Of a DNA stretch of 64,000 bases, positions 28,433 through 37,250 are shown in pieces. Location of the stretch: positions 620,001 through 684,000 of the forward strand of contig JASGHY010000001.1 in the NCBI GenBank assembly GCA_047602185.1, in the 5' to 3' direction. Under the pieces are notes generated by a model. It made no database searches. It had not been told where the DNA came from and worked only from the letters and a program-made list of their open reading frames with translations. The translations under genes and the position numbers were made by a program. The stretch's first letter is position 1, and every line of letters starts with the position of its first letter. This DNA is from PMP191F sp047602185 (GTDB lineage Bacteria > Bacteroidota > Bacteroidia > Chitinophagales > Chitinophagaceae).

Positions 28433-29002
28433 ATGGAGATAGTTAATAACTATTGCACGGCGGTATTAAGAATGGAACCCGGCAATGTGCACATTCATTA
28501 TCACGATAAAGAATATGGTTACCCGATCCTCGACGACAATGAGTTATTTGCAAGGCTTATCCTGGAAATAAACCAGGCTGGTCTTAGCTGGACAACCATT
28601 CTGAAAAAGAAGGATAATTTTTTCAAGGCTTTCGACAACTTCGACATTGCTAAGATTGCACGCTATACTGATAAAAAAGTTCAAAAGCTCCTGCAGGATG
28701 AAGGGATTATCCGCAACAGGCTAAAGATCGCAGCTACTATCCACAATGCGCAGGTCATTCTGCAGTTGCAGAAAGAGTTTGGTTCATTCAAGAACTGGAT
28801 CGATAAACATCACCCGCTTACAAAAGATGAATGGGTAAAACTGTTCAAAAAAACGTTCCGCTTTACAGGTGGTGAAATTGTCAATGAATTTCTGATGAGT
28901 ACCGGCTATCTGCCCGGTGCGCATAGTACCACTTGCCCTGCTTATGCAAAAGTGATTAAAAGTAAACCAGCCTGGTTAAAGTCAAATACTGCAAAGAAAT
29001 AA
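28433..29002 (+). CDS. tag: DNA-3-methyladenine glycosylase I
   Basis: Tag removes 3-methyladenine from alkylated DNA in base-excision repair. The 189-residue protein matches the family: HYHDKEYGYPILDDNELFARL near the N-terminus, INQAGLSWTTILKKKDNF, and the C-terminal GAHSTTCPAY giving His and Cys zinc ligands, with a His in the N-terminal part and Cys8 as possible partners. The N-terminal sequence diverges from the classical enzyme start. Its stop overlaps the ATG of the ydcF-like gene (TAATG), so the two are translationally coupled. Together with the AlkD-like gene at 53132 the window carries two alkylation-repair enzymes. Confidence 0.9.
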   Translation: MEIVNNYCTAVLRMEPGNVHIHYHDKEYGYPILDDNELFARLILEINQAGLSWTTILKKKDNFFKAFDNFDIAKIARYTDKKVQKLLQDEGIIRNRLKIAATIHNAQVILQLQKEFGSFKNWIDKHHPLTKDEWVKLFKKTFRFTGGEIVNEFLMSTGYLPGAHSTTCPAYAKVIKSKPAWLKSNTAKK

Positions 29003-29568
29003 TGTACCGATTATTACGCACCTGTTTACTATTGGGTATAGCCTGGTTTTTTCTGCATTGTTTATGGTTGGTCAATGAAGGCTCAAAACATTTCAAAGGC
29101 AATGCTGATGTAGCCATTGTGTTGGGAAATACAGTGTTTGCCAATGATTCATTGGCCGAATGGACCCAAGGCAGGGTAGAAGCGGCGCTGAAGTTATATC
29201 GTGCGGGACAGGTAAAAAAGATCTTTGTAAGTGGCGGTACCGGTACTTCTGCCTTTCCTGAAGGCGATGGTATGCGCGATTACCTGGTTTGTGTGGGTGG
29301 TGTAGATAGTGCCGATGTAATTATCGATAACTATGGTAATAACAGTTACCTCACGGCTAAGAATTTTATAGCGCTGAATGAGCAACAGCATTTTAAATCA
29401 GCCGTAATTGTTACCAGTTATTTTCACATCAACAGGTCAAAATACATTATCCGCAAACTCGGCTTCTCCAATCTCTACGGTGAACCTTCTGAGTACACTA
29501 CTATTAAAGACTGGTTTTATATGCTCAGGGAGTTTGTGGCATACTACAAATACATGATTGTTTATTGA
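29002..29568 (+). CDS. YdcF/DUF218 family membrane-anchored protein
   Basis: A 188-residue protein with an N-terminal membrane helix (LLLGIAWFFLHCLWLV) and the DUF218/ElyC fold: DVAIVLGNTVF near 35-45, RVEAALKLYRAGQVKKIFVSGG, then YLTAKNF and VIVTSYFHINRSKYI. Members act in envelope or cofactor metabolism, mostly with unknown substrates. The ATG overlaps the tag stop, so the pair is one operon. It is followed by heptad locus R3. A larger relative is at 42953. Confidence 0.9.
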   Translation: MYRLLRTCLLLGIAWFFLHCLWLVNEGSKHFKGNADVAIVLGNTVFANDSLAEWTQGRVEAALKLYRAGQVKKIFVSGGTGTSAFPEGDGMRDYLVCVGGVDSADVIIDNYGNNSYLTAKNFIALNEQQHFKSAVIVTSYFHINRSKYIIRKLGFSNLYGEPSEYTTIKDWFYMLREFVAYYKYMIVY

Positions 29569-29639
29569 TCAATATGCGGATTGAAGAAGTTGGAATTAGC
29601 AGAACAGGGGAATGAGAAAGTGAAGAATGTGCGGATGGG

Positions 29640-30025
29640 AATACAGGTTGTAGGTTTTAAGTTATAGGTTATAAGTTATAGGTGGAATACAGCTTAATGC
29701 CGAACGCTTAACGCCTAATGCGAATACAAGAAAAATGTGCAAATATGCAAATGACCTGATGTGCAGATGGAGGAATTGAGAATCAGGTATTAGGTTTTAG
29801 CTGCGAGGAGTACAAGTTGGCAGTTGGCAATTTGCAGTTGTTGTGAATACCAGCTACGAGCGACGAGCCGCGAGCAAATTCAGCAGCGACCACTCACGAC
29901 TGACGACTCACGTCTCACGATTGCCGTCTGCCGATTCACGGTTCTCTTCACGTTTGACTTTTCACGTTTCACGAAGATGTTCTCACGATTCACGTCTTTC
30001 ATTCACCATTGACTATTCACTCTCT
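29640..30025. repeat. Heptad-repeat locus R3 between convergent genes
   Basis: Left-type arrays: GTTATAG type 29646-29683, GAACGCT type 29692-29721, ATGTGCAAAT type 29734-29768, ATTAGGT type 29781-29802, TTGGCAG type 29816-29839, GCTACGA type 29850-29874. Right-type arrays: ACTCACG type 29890-29921, CTGCCGT type 29921-29939, TTTCACG type 29945-29974, a shorter ACTCACG type 29981-29996, TTCACTA type 29999-30020. The order is nearly the same as in R2 with one array fewer on the left. Connector copies such as GGAATACAG and GAATACAAG separate the arrays. An open frame across it encodes only the repeat and is not a gene. Confidence 0.85.
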
Positions 30026-30050
30026 CATAACCCATACACAAAACCCGGAA

Positions 30051-30341
30051 TTAATTCAGTTGCACTGCTGGTAACCTATAATGCTGTCCGTCAAAAAGGA
30101 ACAGTTCATCAATTTCGTAGGTCCAGTATTTATGAATAGGAGATTTAAGCAGGTAATTTTCAACTTCATCCCTGTCTTCTGCGGTAAAAGTGATCCACAC
30201 GCGTTGCGTTTCCATTGATACAAGATAATGATCGATAATGCCTTTTTCAATCAACGTATCAATGTACACACGGTGGGAGGGGATTAGCGACATAAAATCA
30301 TCGTCCATCTCAAATTGTATCGTCACCTGGAACTTCTTCAT
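30051..30341 (-). CDS. Small YciI/muconolactone-isomerase-like protein
   Basis: A 96-residue protein whose layout (KKFQVTIQFEMDDDFMSLIP, then a VSMETQRVWITFTAED strand and DEVENYLLKSPIHKYWTYEI) fits a small dimeric alpha/beta-barrel fold such as YciI or muconolactone isomerase relatives. No catalytic residue can be named. The ATG is at 30341. It lies 36 bp downstream of mtaB's stop on the same strand, so it may be the second gene of that transcript. Its stop is about 25 bp from heptad locus R3. Confidence 0.7.
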   Translation of the reverse strand: MKKFQVTIQFEMDDDFMSLIPSHRVYIDTLIEKGIIDHYLVSMETQRVWITFTAEDRDEVENYLLKSPIHKYWTYEIDELFLFDGQHYRLPAVQLN

Positions 30342-30377
30342 TACAACGAATCTAACAAAAAAAGACTATAAAAAATG

Positions 30378-31652
30378 TTACAACTTCCAATCAACAATCT
30401 GATTTACCCATTCTTCCCGATAAGGAGTAGTAATTTTTATGTAGTTATCGGTGTAGCCTTCCATCATACTGTTCTTCACACTGCCTTCAAATAATACTTT
30501 ACGTGTTTGTGAGGCATGCAGTTGGGTGAAGTACTGCATTTTCATATAAGAGAGATTGCGGAGACTCTTATTGCGTTCATGACGCGTTTGCATAGGCACT
30601 ACAGGCTGTATTTCCAGTGCCCTGGTATTAGCTCTTTCAGAGTAAGTAAATACGTGCAGGTAAGAAATATCAAGAGAATGTAAAAAGTCGAATGTTTCTT
30701 TAAAATACTCCTCAGTTTCGCCGGGAAAACCAACAATTACATCCACGCCGATAGCGCAGTGTGGCATTAATGTCTTGATAAGCTGTACACGCTCTGCATA
30801 CAGTTCGCGGCGGTAACGTCTTCTCATCAATCCCAGGATGGTATTGCTGCCACTTTGTAAAGGAATATGAAAGTGTGGCATGAACTTATTGCTGTTCGCA
30901 ACATGTTCTATAATATCATTGGTCAGCAGGTTGGGTTCAATAGAAGAGATGCGGTAACGCTCAATGCCTTCTACTTCCTCCAGCGCACGCACCAGGTCAA
31001 AAAAGTTTTCTTCATGCTTCTTATTCCCATCGGGGCCTTTGCCAAAATCACCCAGGTTTACACCGGTCAGCACCACTTCCTTCACGCCATTCTGCGCCAG
31101 TGTACGGGCATTCTGCAATACATTGCTGATAGAATCGCTCCTGCTTTTACCCCTCGCCATCGGTATGGTGCAGAAGGAACAGGTATAATCACAGCCGTCC
31201 TGTACTTTCAGGAAAGTTCGGGTTCTGTCCTGGATGGAAAAAGAAGCGTTAAACCCGCTTATCTCTTCCACATCACAACTGCATATTTTAGCTGAATTGC
31301 CCTTTGTAAGTTCCTGTAAATGTTGGGTAATGTTGAATTTTTCAGCAGCTCCCAGTACAAGGTCCACGCCGGGAATAGCGGCAATTTCAGCAGGCTTAAG
31401 CTGTGCGTAGCAGCCGGTGATCACTACCAGGCTTTCAGGCGATTTACGCTGGATCCGGCGCACCAGCTGGCGGCATTCCTTATCAGCATTGTCGGTCACA
31501 GAACAGGTATTGATCACATATACATCCGCCAGGTCATCAAAAGAACGCTTCTCAAAGCCTTCATTTTCCAGTAAACGGGAAAGGGTCGAAGTCTCGGAGA
31601 AGTTGAGTTTACAACCTAGCGTGTGAAATGCCACTGTTCGTTTTTCAGCCAT
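30378..31652 (-). CDS. mtaB: tRNA t6A37 methylthiotransferase MtaB
   Basis: Radical-SAM enzyme that converts threonylcarbamoyl-adenosine 37 to its 2-methylthio form in tRNAs reading A-starting codons. Auxiliary-cluster cysteines are Cys14 (TLGCKLN), Cys50 (NTCSV) and Cys81 (ITGCYAQ); the radical-SAM motif DGCDYTCSFC gives Cys154, Cys158 and Cys161. The start and the TLGCKLN motif separate it from MiaB, which has SYGCQMN. At 424 residues it has normal length. A good promoter lies at 31661-31692. It is divergent from the DUF4258 gene. Confidence 0.95.
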   Translation of the reverse strand: MAEKRTVAFHTLGCKLNFSETSTLSRLLENEGFEKRSFDDLADVYVINTCSVTDNADKECRQLVRRIQRKSPESLVVITGCYAQLKPAEIAAIPGVDLVLGAAEKFNITQHLQELTKGNSAKICSCDVEEISGFNASFSIQDRTRTFLKVQDGCDYTCSFCTIPMARGKSRSDSISNVLQNARTLAQNGVKEVVLTGVNLGDFGKGPDGNKKHEENFFDLVRALEEVEGIERYRISSIEPNLLTNDIIEHVANSNKFMPHFHIPLQSGSNTILGLMRRRYRRELYAERVQLIKTLMPHCAIGVDVIVGFPGETEEYFKETFDFLHSLDISYLHVFTYSERANTRALEIQPVVPMQTRHERNKSLRNLSYMKMQYFTQLHASQTRKVLFEGSVKNSMMEGYTDNYIKITTPYREEWVNQIVDWKL

Positions 31653-31660
31653 AGAGCCTG

Positions 31661-31692
31661 CAAAGATAAATCAGCACAACCGGTTGTCCAAA
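31661..31692 (-). promoter_or_regulatory. Putative Bacteroidota-type promoter of mtaB
   Basis: On the minus strand TATCTTTG (31668-31661) fits TAnnTTTG and TTTG (31692-31689) lies exactly 20 bp upstream. The ATG of mtaB is 8 bp after the -7 box, giving a very short leader. The same 20-bp spacing occurs at the folC and metallo-hydrolase promoters. Confidence 0.6.
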
Positions 31693-32112
31693 ATCACGGC
31701 TTTTGTGTTTATTTGTACCAAACTCCACCCCTTGAAGAGAAATAAGAGTGTTTTGGCCATTATCCCCGTGCTGGTGATTGTTATCTTGCTCATTTTCAGC
31801 CAAAAAAAGGTTCATGTTGAGGCTGAACAGCGGGTAGATCGCAGCACCAGCCATATCCGCTACAGCAAACATGCCCGTTGCCGGATGGAATGCCGCCATA
31901 TTGACGAAAGCGAGGTAGAAGAGATCATCCGCGACGGAAGGATCAACCAAAGCAAAAGTGAGCCAGATAGTCGTCCTGATCCCAAATTTGCCCTCGAAGG
32001 CGTTACGCACGATGGACAGCATGTAAGGGTGGTAATTGCCAAAGCGCCCAACAGTACCGTGGTAGTCACCGTCATCGATCTGGATACAGACTGGACCTGT
32101 CATTGTGATTAA
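31684..32112 (+). CDS. DUF4258 domain protein with membrane anchor
   Basis: A small protein with an N-terminal membrane helix (SVLAIIPVLVIVILLIFS) and a C-terminal DUF4258 domain (HIRYSKHARCRMECRHIDESEVEEII at about 57-82, split here by its conserved Cys and His; then VTVIDLDTDWTC at the end). DUF4258 resembles BrnT/RelE-type toxin folds, but a membrane-anchored single gene without antitoxin is not a toxin-antitoxin module. No ATG is available: the frame opens with TTG at 31684, and a TTG at 31732 giving MKRNKSVLAII is an attractive alternative because it directly precedes the helix. Its stop is 2 bp from heptad locus R4. Confidence 0.75.
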   Translation: MSKITAFVFICTKLHPLKRNKSVLAIIPVLVIVILLIFSQKKVHVEAEQRVDRSTSHIRYSKHARCRMECRHIDESEVEEIIRDGRINQSKSEPDSRPDPKFALEGVTHDGQHVRVVIAKAPNSTVVVTVIDLDTDWTCHCD

Positions 32113-32372
32113 GGCGTGAGTCGGCAGACGGCAATCGGCAAAGCTGTTTCGGGTGTCGGGTTTTGAGTTTTGGGTTCTTTAGCCCGGTCCTTCCCTCAAT
32201 ATTCGACATTCAGAATTTGACATTCGATATTTTGTCTTCCGTACTTCCTTGTAAATTCATTAACCTTTCAACTTGTCAACTGCTAACTGGCTTTCGGTAT
32301 TTCCTTCAAAATTCGACATTCAAAATTCAGTATTCGATATTTCAGCTTCCCGTACTTCTAACTTCGTATTTT
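32113..32372. repeat. Heptad-repeat locus R4 upstream of plsC
   Basis: Left-type arrays: GTGAGTC / GGCAGAC type 32114-32140 and TTTCGGG type 32145-32176. Right-type arrays: ATTCGAC type 32200-32232, CGTACTT type 32234-32248, TCAACTT type 32248-32290, ATTCGAC type again 32309-32343, CGTACTT type again 32346-32370. The right-hand order (ATTCGAC, CGTACTT, TCAACTT, ATTCGAC, CGTACTT) is the same as in R7 at 48182-48379. Genes on both sides point right, so the plsC promoter must lie in or directly after it. Confidence 0.85.
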
Positions 32373-32427
32373 TTATGGCAATTTTATTTTATTCAGTACT
32401 TGTTTGAAAAACCAGAAATAAGAAATC

Positions 32428-33186
32428 TTGAAATTCCTGCCCCAACCCATACGCTTCTTCTACCTGCTTCATGCAGCAGTAACCTTCCTGGTGCTGATGC
32501 TCATTGTTATTCCCTTTGTAATAGTCGCCTCTTTCTTTGGGAAAATAAAAGGCGGCAATTTTATTTACAAAATGTGTTGCTTCTGGGGCGATAGCTGGTT
32601 CTTCCTGATCGGCATTCGTCATACCAACCTGTACGAAGTGCCACATGATACCAGCAAACAATACATCTTTGTTGCCAATCATATTTCCTATCTCGATGCA
32701 CCGGTCATTATAAAAACCATCCGCCAGCGTGTGCGGATATTGGGTAAAGCTGAAATGGCCAGAATACCCTTGTTTGGCTTTATTTATCGCAATACCGTAG
32801 TAATGGTCGATAGAAGCAGTGCAGAGAACCGTGCAAAGAGTGTACGTGTTCTTAAATCTGTCATCCGTAAGGGAATTTCAATCATCCTTTTTCCCGAAGG
32901 CACTTTCAATGAGACCCACCAGCCGGTAAAAGAATTTTATGATGGCGCATTCCGCATTGCTCTTGAAACCCAAACACCCATCAAACCTGTCTTATTCCTC
33001 GACTCCTACGACCGGCAGCATTACAACAGCCTTTATTCTCTCAATCCTGGTCGTTCAAGATCGGTGTACCTGCAGGAGATCGACGTAACCGGCATGACCA
33101 CCAAAGACCTTCCCCGGCTGAAACAACAGGTGTATGAACTGATGGAAAAGAAACTGGTGGAATATGGAGCGAGCTGGATCAATTAA
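32428..33186 (+). CDS. plsC: 1-acyl-sn-glycerol-3-phosphate acyltransferase
   Basis: PlsC-type enzyme that acylates lysophosphatidic acid to phosphatidic acid in the inner membrane. The 252-residue protein has an N-terminal membrane helix (about 15-36), the catalytic H-x4-D motif NHISYLD (His85, Asp90), and the substrate motif FPEGTFN (about 153-159). The start is a TTG at 32428 (MKFLPQPIRFF); no nearby in-frame ATG fits. It stands between heptad loci R4 and R5, so it is probably transcribed alone. The TAA stop is the first part of a TGTGCAAAT array. A more specialised acyl donor or acceptor cannot be excluded. Confidence 0.9.
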   Translation: MKFLPQPIRFFYLLHAAVTFLVLMLIVIPFVIVASFFGKIKGGNFIYKMCCFWGDSWFFLIGIRHTNLYEVPHDTSKQYIFVANHISYLDAPVIIKTIRQRVRILGKAEMARIPLFGFIYRNTVVMVDRSSAENRAKSVRVLKSVIRKGISIILFPEGTFNETHQPVKEFYDGAFRIALETQTPIKPVLFLDSYDRQHYNSLYSLNPGRSRSVYLQEIDVTGMTTKDLPRLKQQVYELMEKKLVEYGASWIN

Positions 33187-33715
33187 TGTGCAAATTTGCT
33201 AATGTGCAGATGTGCAAATAGAGAAAACAGATGTATGAAGTTGGAAGTTGAAGTCTGAATGAAGTCCGGAAGTCAGAAAAACTGAAAGTCCGGAAGAAAA
33301 TGTCGGATGTCGAATCAATGTCGTTGAATCAAGCTCCGGTAGGAGCTTCCTGTAAGGCACCGGGGCCGGCAGGAGCCATGACATGCTGTGTTATGATCAT
33401 TTCTATAGACAAGAGACTACGCTGTGGCCTTTTTTAATTTAACCACTCACGACTGACGATTGACGACTCACGATTTTCTTTCACGTTTGACTTTTCACCT
33501 TTCACGCCCCACTCACGATTGACGACTCACGATTTCCCAACCTGTATCCGGAAATTGGTATCTGGTAACCGGTAACGCCGATTCACGACTCACGATTTCC
33601 CACTTGAAACCGGTATTCCCTGCGTTCAGCATTCTGCGTTCAGCATTAAGCCCTGTATTCCACCTATAACTTATAAACTACAACCTATAACCCGTATTTG
33701 CGTTCCGCATTCTTA
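33184..33715. repeat. Heptad-repeat locus R5 between plsC and priA
   Basis: The longest locus. Left-type arrays: TGTGCAAAT type 33186-33219, GAAGTTG type 33236-33280, ATGTCGA type 33299-33330. Centre: a 7-bp hairpin AAGCTCC / GGAGCTT (33331-33348) and a related CCGGCAGGAGCC segment at 33366-33377. Right-type arrays: ACTCACG type 33444-33474, TTTCACG type 33480-33507, ACTCACG type 33510-33533, a TCTGGTA type 33548-33577, ACTCACG type 33579-33596, GCGTTCA type 33621-33651, CTATAAC type 33663-33692, GCGTTCC type 33700-33712. The TCTGGTA array is the only one that does not fit the polarity rule clearly. Confidence 0.85.
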
Positions 33716-33729
33716 CTTATCTTGCACAA

Positions 33730-36183
33730 ATGTTTGCTGACGTAATCATTCCACTGGCATTGCCCAAAAACTTTACATGGTCTGTACCCGCCCATTTGCT
33801 GGAACAGGTGCGTGAAGGCGTGCGGGTGGAAGTGAGCCTGGGCAAAAATAAGCGCTATGCCGGCGTGGTAAAGCGTTTGCACAACGACAAACCGGAAGCA
33901 TTTGAACCAAAGGATATCCTCAATGTGCTGGATGCCGCACCCATTTTGTTCAAACAACAATTGCAGTTGTGGGAGTGGATGGCGCGTTATTACATGTGCA
34001 GCGAAGGCGAGATCATGGCGGCGGCATTACCTTCCCATTTCAAATTGAGCAGCGAAACCATCCTGGTTTTTAATGAAGAATACGGCGAGGATTTTACCCA
34101 TCTCGATCATGATGAATACATAGTCTCTGAAGCGCTGCTGATCAAAAAAGAACTCAAACTGTCGGAAGTACAGCAGGTACTGGATTCTTCACACGTGTAC
34201 CCGGTCATCAAAAGACTGATTGATAAAAAGGTTTGCTTTGTATGGGAAGCCTTGAAAGATACCTATGCTCCCAGGAAGGAGACTTTTGTGATCCTGAATC
34301 CGCAGTACGATAATGAGGATAACCTCAGTGCTTTGCTCAATGAGGACAGGAAATTACAACGTGCTGAAAAGCAGATGGAGCTGCTGCTGAGTTACCTGCA
34401 CCTGGTAAAAACAGAAGGGGAGGTAACCAAACCGCAGTTGCTGAAAAAGAGTGGTGCTTCCGATGCCCAACTGAAAGGCCTGGTAGATAAAAATATCCTC
34501 TGGCTTGAAAAGCGACAGGTAGACAGGTTGCAATACCTGCCCCGTGATGTGAATATTGATTTTACATTGACGCCTGCGCAGCAAACAGCATTTGACGAAA
34601 TAAACAATGTGTTTGACCAGAAACAGGTTTGTTTGTTGCACGGTGTTACTGCCAGTGGTAAAACACAGGTCTATGTACAGCTGATAGAGCGTTGCATACG
34701 CCAGGGCAAACAGGTCTTATTCCTGTTACCCGAAATTGCACTGACCTCGCAGGTAATACGACGATTACAGAAATACTTTGGCGGTTATATCGGTATTTAC
34801 CACAGCAAGTTCAGCCAGAACGAACGTGTGGAGATCTGGAATAAGATCAAAACCGGTGAAATGAAAGTGGTGCTGGGAGCACGTTCTTCCCTGTTCCTGC
34901 CTTTCACTGACCTTGGTTTAATAGTAGTGGACGAAGAACATGATCCTTCTTACAAACAACAGGACCCCGCACCACGTTACAATGCAAGAGATGCAGCGGT
35001 GTATTACGCATCCTGCTTTGATGCAAAAGTATTGCTGGGCAGTGCCACACCTTCTATAGAGAGTTATTTCAATGGGCAATCAAATAAATACGGGCTGGTA
35101 AAACTGGCTGAGCGTTTTGGTGGCGTAGAGTTGCCTGTTATCGAACTGGTCGATATCAAAAAGCTGGGCCGTTCGGCAGACCAGGATAGTAAGATCATTA
35201 CGCCCCCGTTGAAAGAAGCCATTGAACGTTCGCTGGAACATGGCAAACAGGTGATCCTGTTCCAGAACAGGCGCGGATATACCCCTTACCAGGTGTGCCA
35301 GACCTGTGGCTGGATCCCTCATTGCAGGAATTGTGACGTATCACTCACTTTTCATAAGAACACCAATAAACTGCATTGCCATTATTGCGGTACTGTTTAT
35401 CCTACAGTGCATACCTGCCAGGCGTGCGGCCATCACCATTTTTCACAACGCAATTTCGGAACAGAAAAGATCGAGGAACACCTGCAGGAATTATTTCCTG
35501 CCGCAAAGGTTGCCCGCATGGATGTTGATAGCGTGCGGGGTAAGTCGGCCCATGATAACCTGGTACAATTGTTTGAGCAGAACAGGATCGATATACTGGT
35601 GGGCACACAAATGGTAGTAAAAGGGCTCGACTTTGAAAGTGTGAACCTGGTAGGGATCCTTGATGCTGATAGCCTGCTGAACTTTGCCGATTTCAGGGTA
35701 AATGAAAGGGCCTTTCAGTTGATGGAACAGGTAAGCGGTCGTGCGGGTCGCAGGGATGGGCTGGGAAGAGTGATGATACAGGTATCCAATATGCAGCATC
35801 CGGTACTGGCATTTGTGCAAAAGCACGATTATGATCTGCTTTATCATTACGAACTGGAGGGTAGAATGCGTTTTGCTTACCCGCCTTTTTCGCGTGTGTT
35901 GCAGGTTACGTTTAAACACAAAGCAAGAGAAACTGCTGCTGAAGCTGCAAAACAGATGGCTGAGGCTATGCAGAAAGACTTTGGACAGTACCTCGCTGGT
36001 CCGGCAGAACCGGTGGTAAACAGGGTACGCAACCAGTATTTAATGGAAATTCTGTTAAAATTGCCTAAAGATACCGGGCTCATCAACCATTGTAAGGCCA
36101 TGATCCAGGACCAGGTCGCAATATTGCACAACGATAAGCGTTTCCGTAACGTGATCATTATTCCTGATGTGGACGCGATGTAA
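33730..36183 (+). CDS. priA: Primosomal replication protein N', helicase PriA
   Basis: PriA is the DNA helicase that restarts stalled replication forks by loading the replicative helicase. The 817-residue protein has the N-terminal 3'-end-binding domain (1-105), Walker A GVTASGKT (305-312), DEEH box (401-404), and a zinc-binding cysteine array inserted between the helicase lobes (CQTCG, CRNCD, CHYCG, CQACG at about 517-575), then helicase motifs GTQMVVKGLDFE and QVSGRAGRRDG. Length and order are standard. The ATG is at 33730, right after heptad locus R5. The downstream gene follows at 61 bp. Confidence 0.97.
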   Translation: MFADVIIPLALPKNFTWSVPAHLLEQVREGVRVEVSLGKNKRYAGVVKRLHNDKPEAFEPKDILNVLDAAPILFKQQLQLWEWMARYYMCSEGEIMAAALPSHFKLSSETILVFNEEYGEDFTHLDHDEYIVSEALLIKKELKLSEVQQVLDSSHVYPVIKRLIDKKVCFVWEALKDTYAPRKETFVILNPQYDNEDNLSALLNEDRKLQRAEKQMELLLSYLHLVKTEGEVTKPQLLKKSGASDAQLKGLVDKNILWLEKRQVDRLQYLPRDVNIDFTLTPAQQTAFDEINNVFDQKQVCLLHGVTASGKTQVYVQLIERCIRQGKQVLFLLPEIALTSQVIRRLQKYFGGYIGIYHSKFSQNERVEIWNKIKTGEMKVVLGARSSLFLPFTDLGLIVVDEEHDPSYKQQDPAPRYNARDAAVYYASCFDAKVLLGSATPSIESYFNGQSNKYGLVKLAERFGGVELPVIELVDIKKLGRSADQDSKIITPPLKEAIERSLEHGKQVILFQNRRGYTPYQVCQTCGWIPHCRNCDVSLTFHKNTNKLHCHYCGTVYPTVHTCQACGHHHFSQRNFGTEKIEEHLQELFPAAKVARMDVDSVRGKSAHDNLVQLFEQNRIDILVGTQMVVKGLDFESVNLVGILDADSLLNFADFRVNERAFQLMEQVSGRAGRRDGLGRVMIQVSNMQHPVLAFVQKHDYDLLYHYELEGRMRFAYPPFSRVLQVTFKHKARETAAEAAKQMAEAMQKDFGQYLAGPAEPVVNRVRNQYLMEILLKLPKDTGLINHCKAMIQDQVAILHNDKRFRNVIIIPDVDAM

Positions 36184-36243
36184 CTTTGTCTTCAATCTTA
36201 ATACCTGCAGCTACTGCAACAATTTTACGTAAAACCTTACACC

Positions 36244-36681
36244 GTGATTTTTCGTAAAACAACTTTCTTCCTGCTGCTTTTTTTAATAAGCATTGCCCCG
36301 TTTGTCGGTTATAAACTGGTATGGCTGGCCAATTCCAGGAAAGCGATAGGTACCATGCAGTTCAAAGGGAAAAGCATTACCGGGCTGTTCGAACACAGGT
36401 ATGCAGTCATCAGTTTTATGGCAGGTAAGGATACCGTATGGTTCAATGGGGCCGACGATGTGTTTTTTGAAGATGGTACTACTGTGCCGGTACGCTATCA
36501 GAAAAATGATCCTTCCGATGCCAAGATTTCGTCTTTCTTTACGTTGTGGGCCGATACACTGGTCTATGCCAGCATACCGGTTGTAATATTGCTGATGTTG
36601 TTTTTACACCCTGCAGTAGTTCCCTGGCGGGCAAAGATCAGGGTTACCCGCAGAAAGCCATACCTGCTATTGATGGAGTAA
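36244..36681 (+). CDS. Two-helix membrane protein, DUF3592-like
   Basis: A 145-residue protein with helices at about 6-23 (TTFFLLLFLISIAPFVGY) and 103-125 (FTLWADTLVYASIPVVILL). The domain between them, with TMQFKGKSITGLFEHRYAVISF and DGTTVPVRYQ then DPSDAKI, looks like a DUF3592-type beta domain facing outside. The function is unknown. The start is a GTG at 36244. It lies 60 bp after priA on the same strand and 37 bp from a convergent gene, and may be a passenger in the priA transcript. Confidence 0.72.
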   Translation: MIFRKTTFFLLLFLISIAPFVGYKLVWLANSRKAIGTMQFKGKSITGLFEHRYAVISFMAGKDTVWFNGADDVFFEDGTTVPVRYQKNDPSDAKISSFFTLWADTLVYASIPVVILLMLFLHPAVVPWRAKIRVTRRKPYLLLME

Positions 36682-36718
36682 TCCCTGCGGGTAATAATGC
36701 TTCTGCGGAAACATTTTA

Positions 36719-37237
36719 TTATTTCACTTCCTCTACTTCCATCCTGATAAAATTAGAAGTCCTTTTTTGTATCAGCCATTTACCATTTTGTTTTACAAAC
36801 TCGTCTTTGTAAATGGTGTACATCGTGGTTTTAATTTGTTTACCGCTTTGTTCAGCTACCAGTATTACACGGCAGTAAGAGGTTGCTTTTGCTGTATTTG
36901 CTGTAAGCTCATCAATGGTTTGCTGACCATTCTGGTGGTAAACGGTATGGAAATTAGCAAGAAACCCTGCAAACCTTTCTTTGAGTTCCTTTCTGCCTTT
37001 AAGATCTGAAGAAAGCTGGCCGTTTGAATAGGACTGTACTACGCCATCTTCTGTAAAAAGCAGCACCTGCTTGTCTATCTCCTTCGTGTCCGCAAGATTT
37101 GAGAAAATATCTACTACCTCTTTAATGGCCATTTTATCTTCAATAGCTTGTATGCGTGCTTCCATGCTATTATTGTTTTGTGCGTATCCAACTATTGAAA
37201 ACGCTGTTAAGAAAAGTATCGCTATGCCCTGTTTCAT
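36719..37237 (-). CDS. Exported SnoaL/NTF2-like protein
   Basis: A 172-residue protein with a signal peptide (KQGIAILFLTAFSIVGYAQ) from the ATG at 37237, followed by a single NTF2-like (SnoaL) domain: helices with AIEDKMAIKEVVDIF, then LFTEDGVVQSY and a C-terminal sheet with KQNGKWLIQKRTSNF. The fold binds small molecules or acts as a small hydratase or isomerase. The frame is open to 37267 but that overlaps the preceding reductase gene. It is the last gene of the redox cluster read from 39923. Its stop is 37 bp from the convergent DUF3592-like gene. Confidence 0.85.
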   Translation of the reverse strand: MKQGIAILFLTAFSIVGYAQNNNSMEARIQAIEDKMAIKEVVDIFSNLADTKEIDKQVLLFTEDGVVQSYSNGQLSSDLKGRKELKERFAGFLANFHTVYHQNGQQTIDELTANTAKATSYCRVILVAEQSGKQIKTTMYTIYKDEFVKQNGKWLIQKRTSNFIRMEVEEVK

Positions 37238-37250
37238 ATTGCTACCTGTA

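Noticed and set aside
29843..30139. 98-residue open frame with repeated SRLTTHVSRL-like blocks
   Set aside because: The apparent protein repeat of seven residues is the 21-bp multiple of the 7-bp DNA period in locus R3.
31684..32112. DUF4258 gene as half of a toxin-antitoxin pair
   Set aside because: No small antitoxin gene is adjacent and the protein has a membrane helix, unlike known toxins of this fold.
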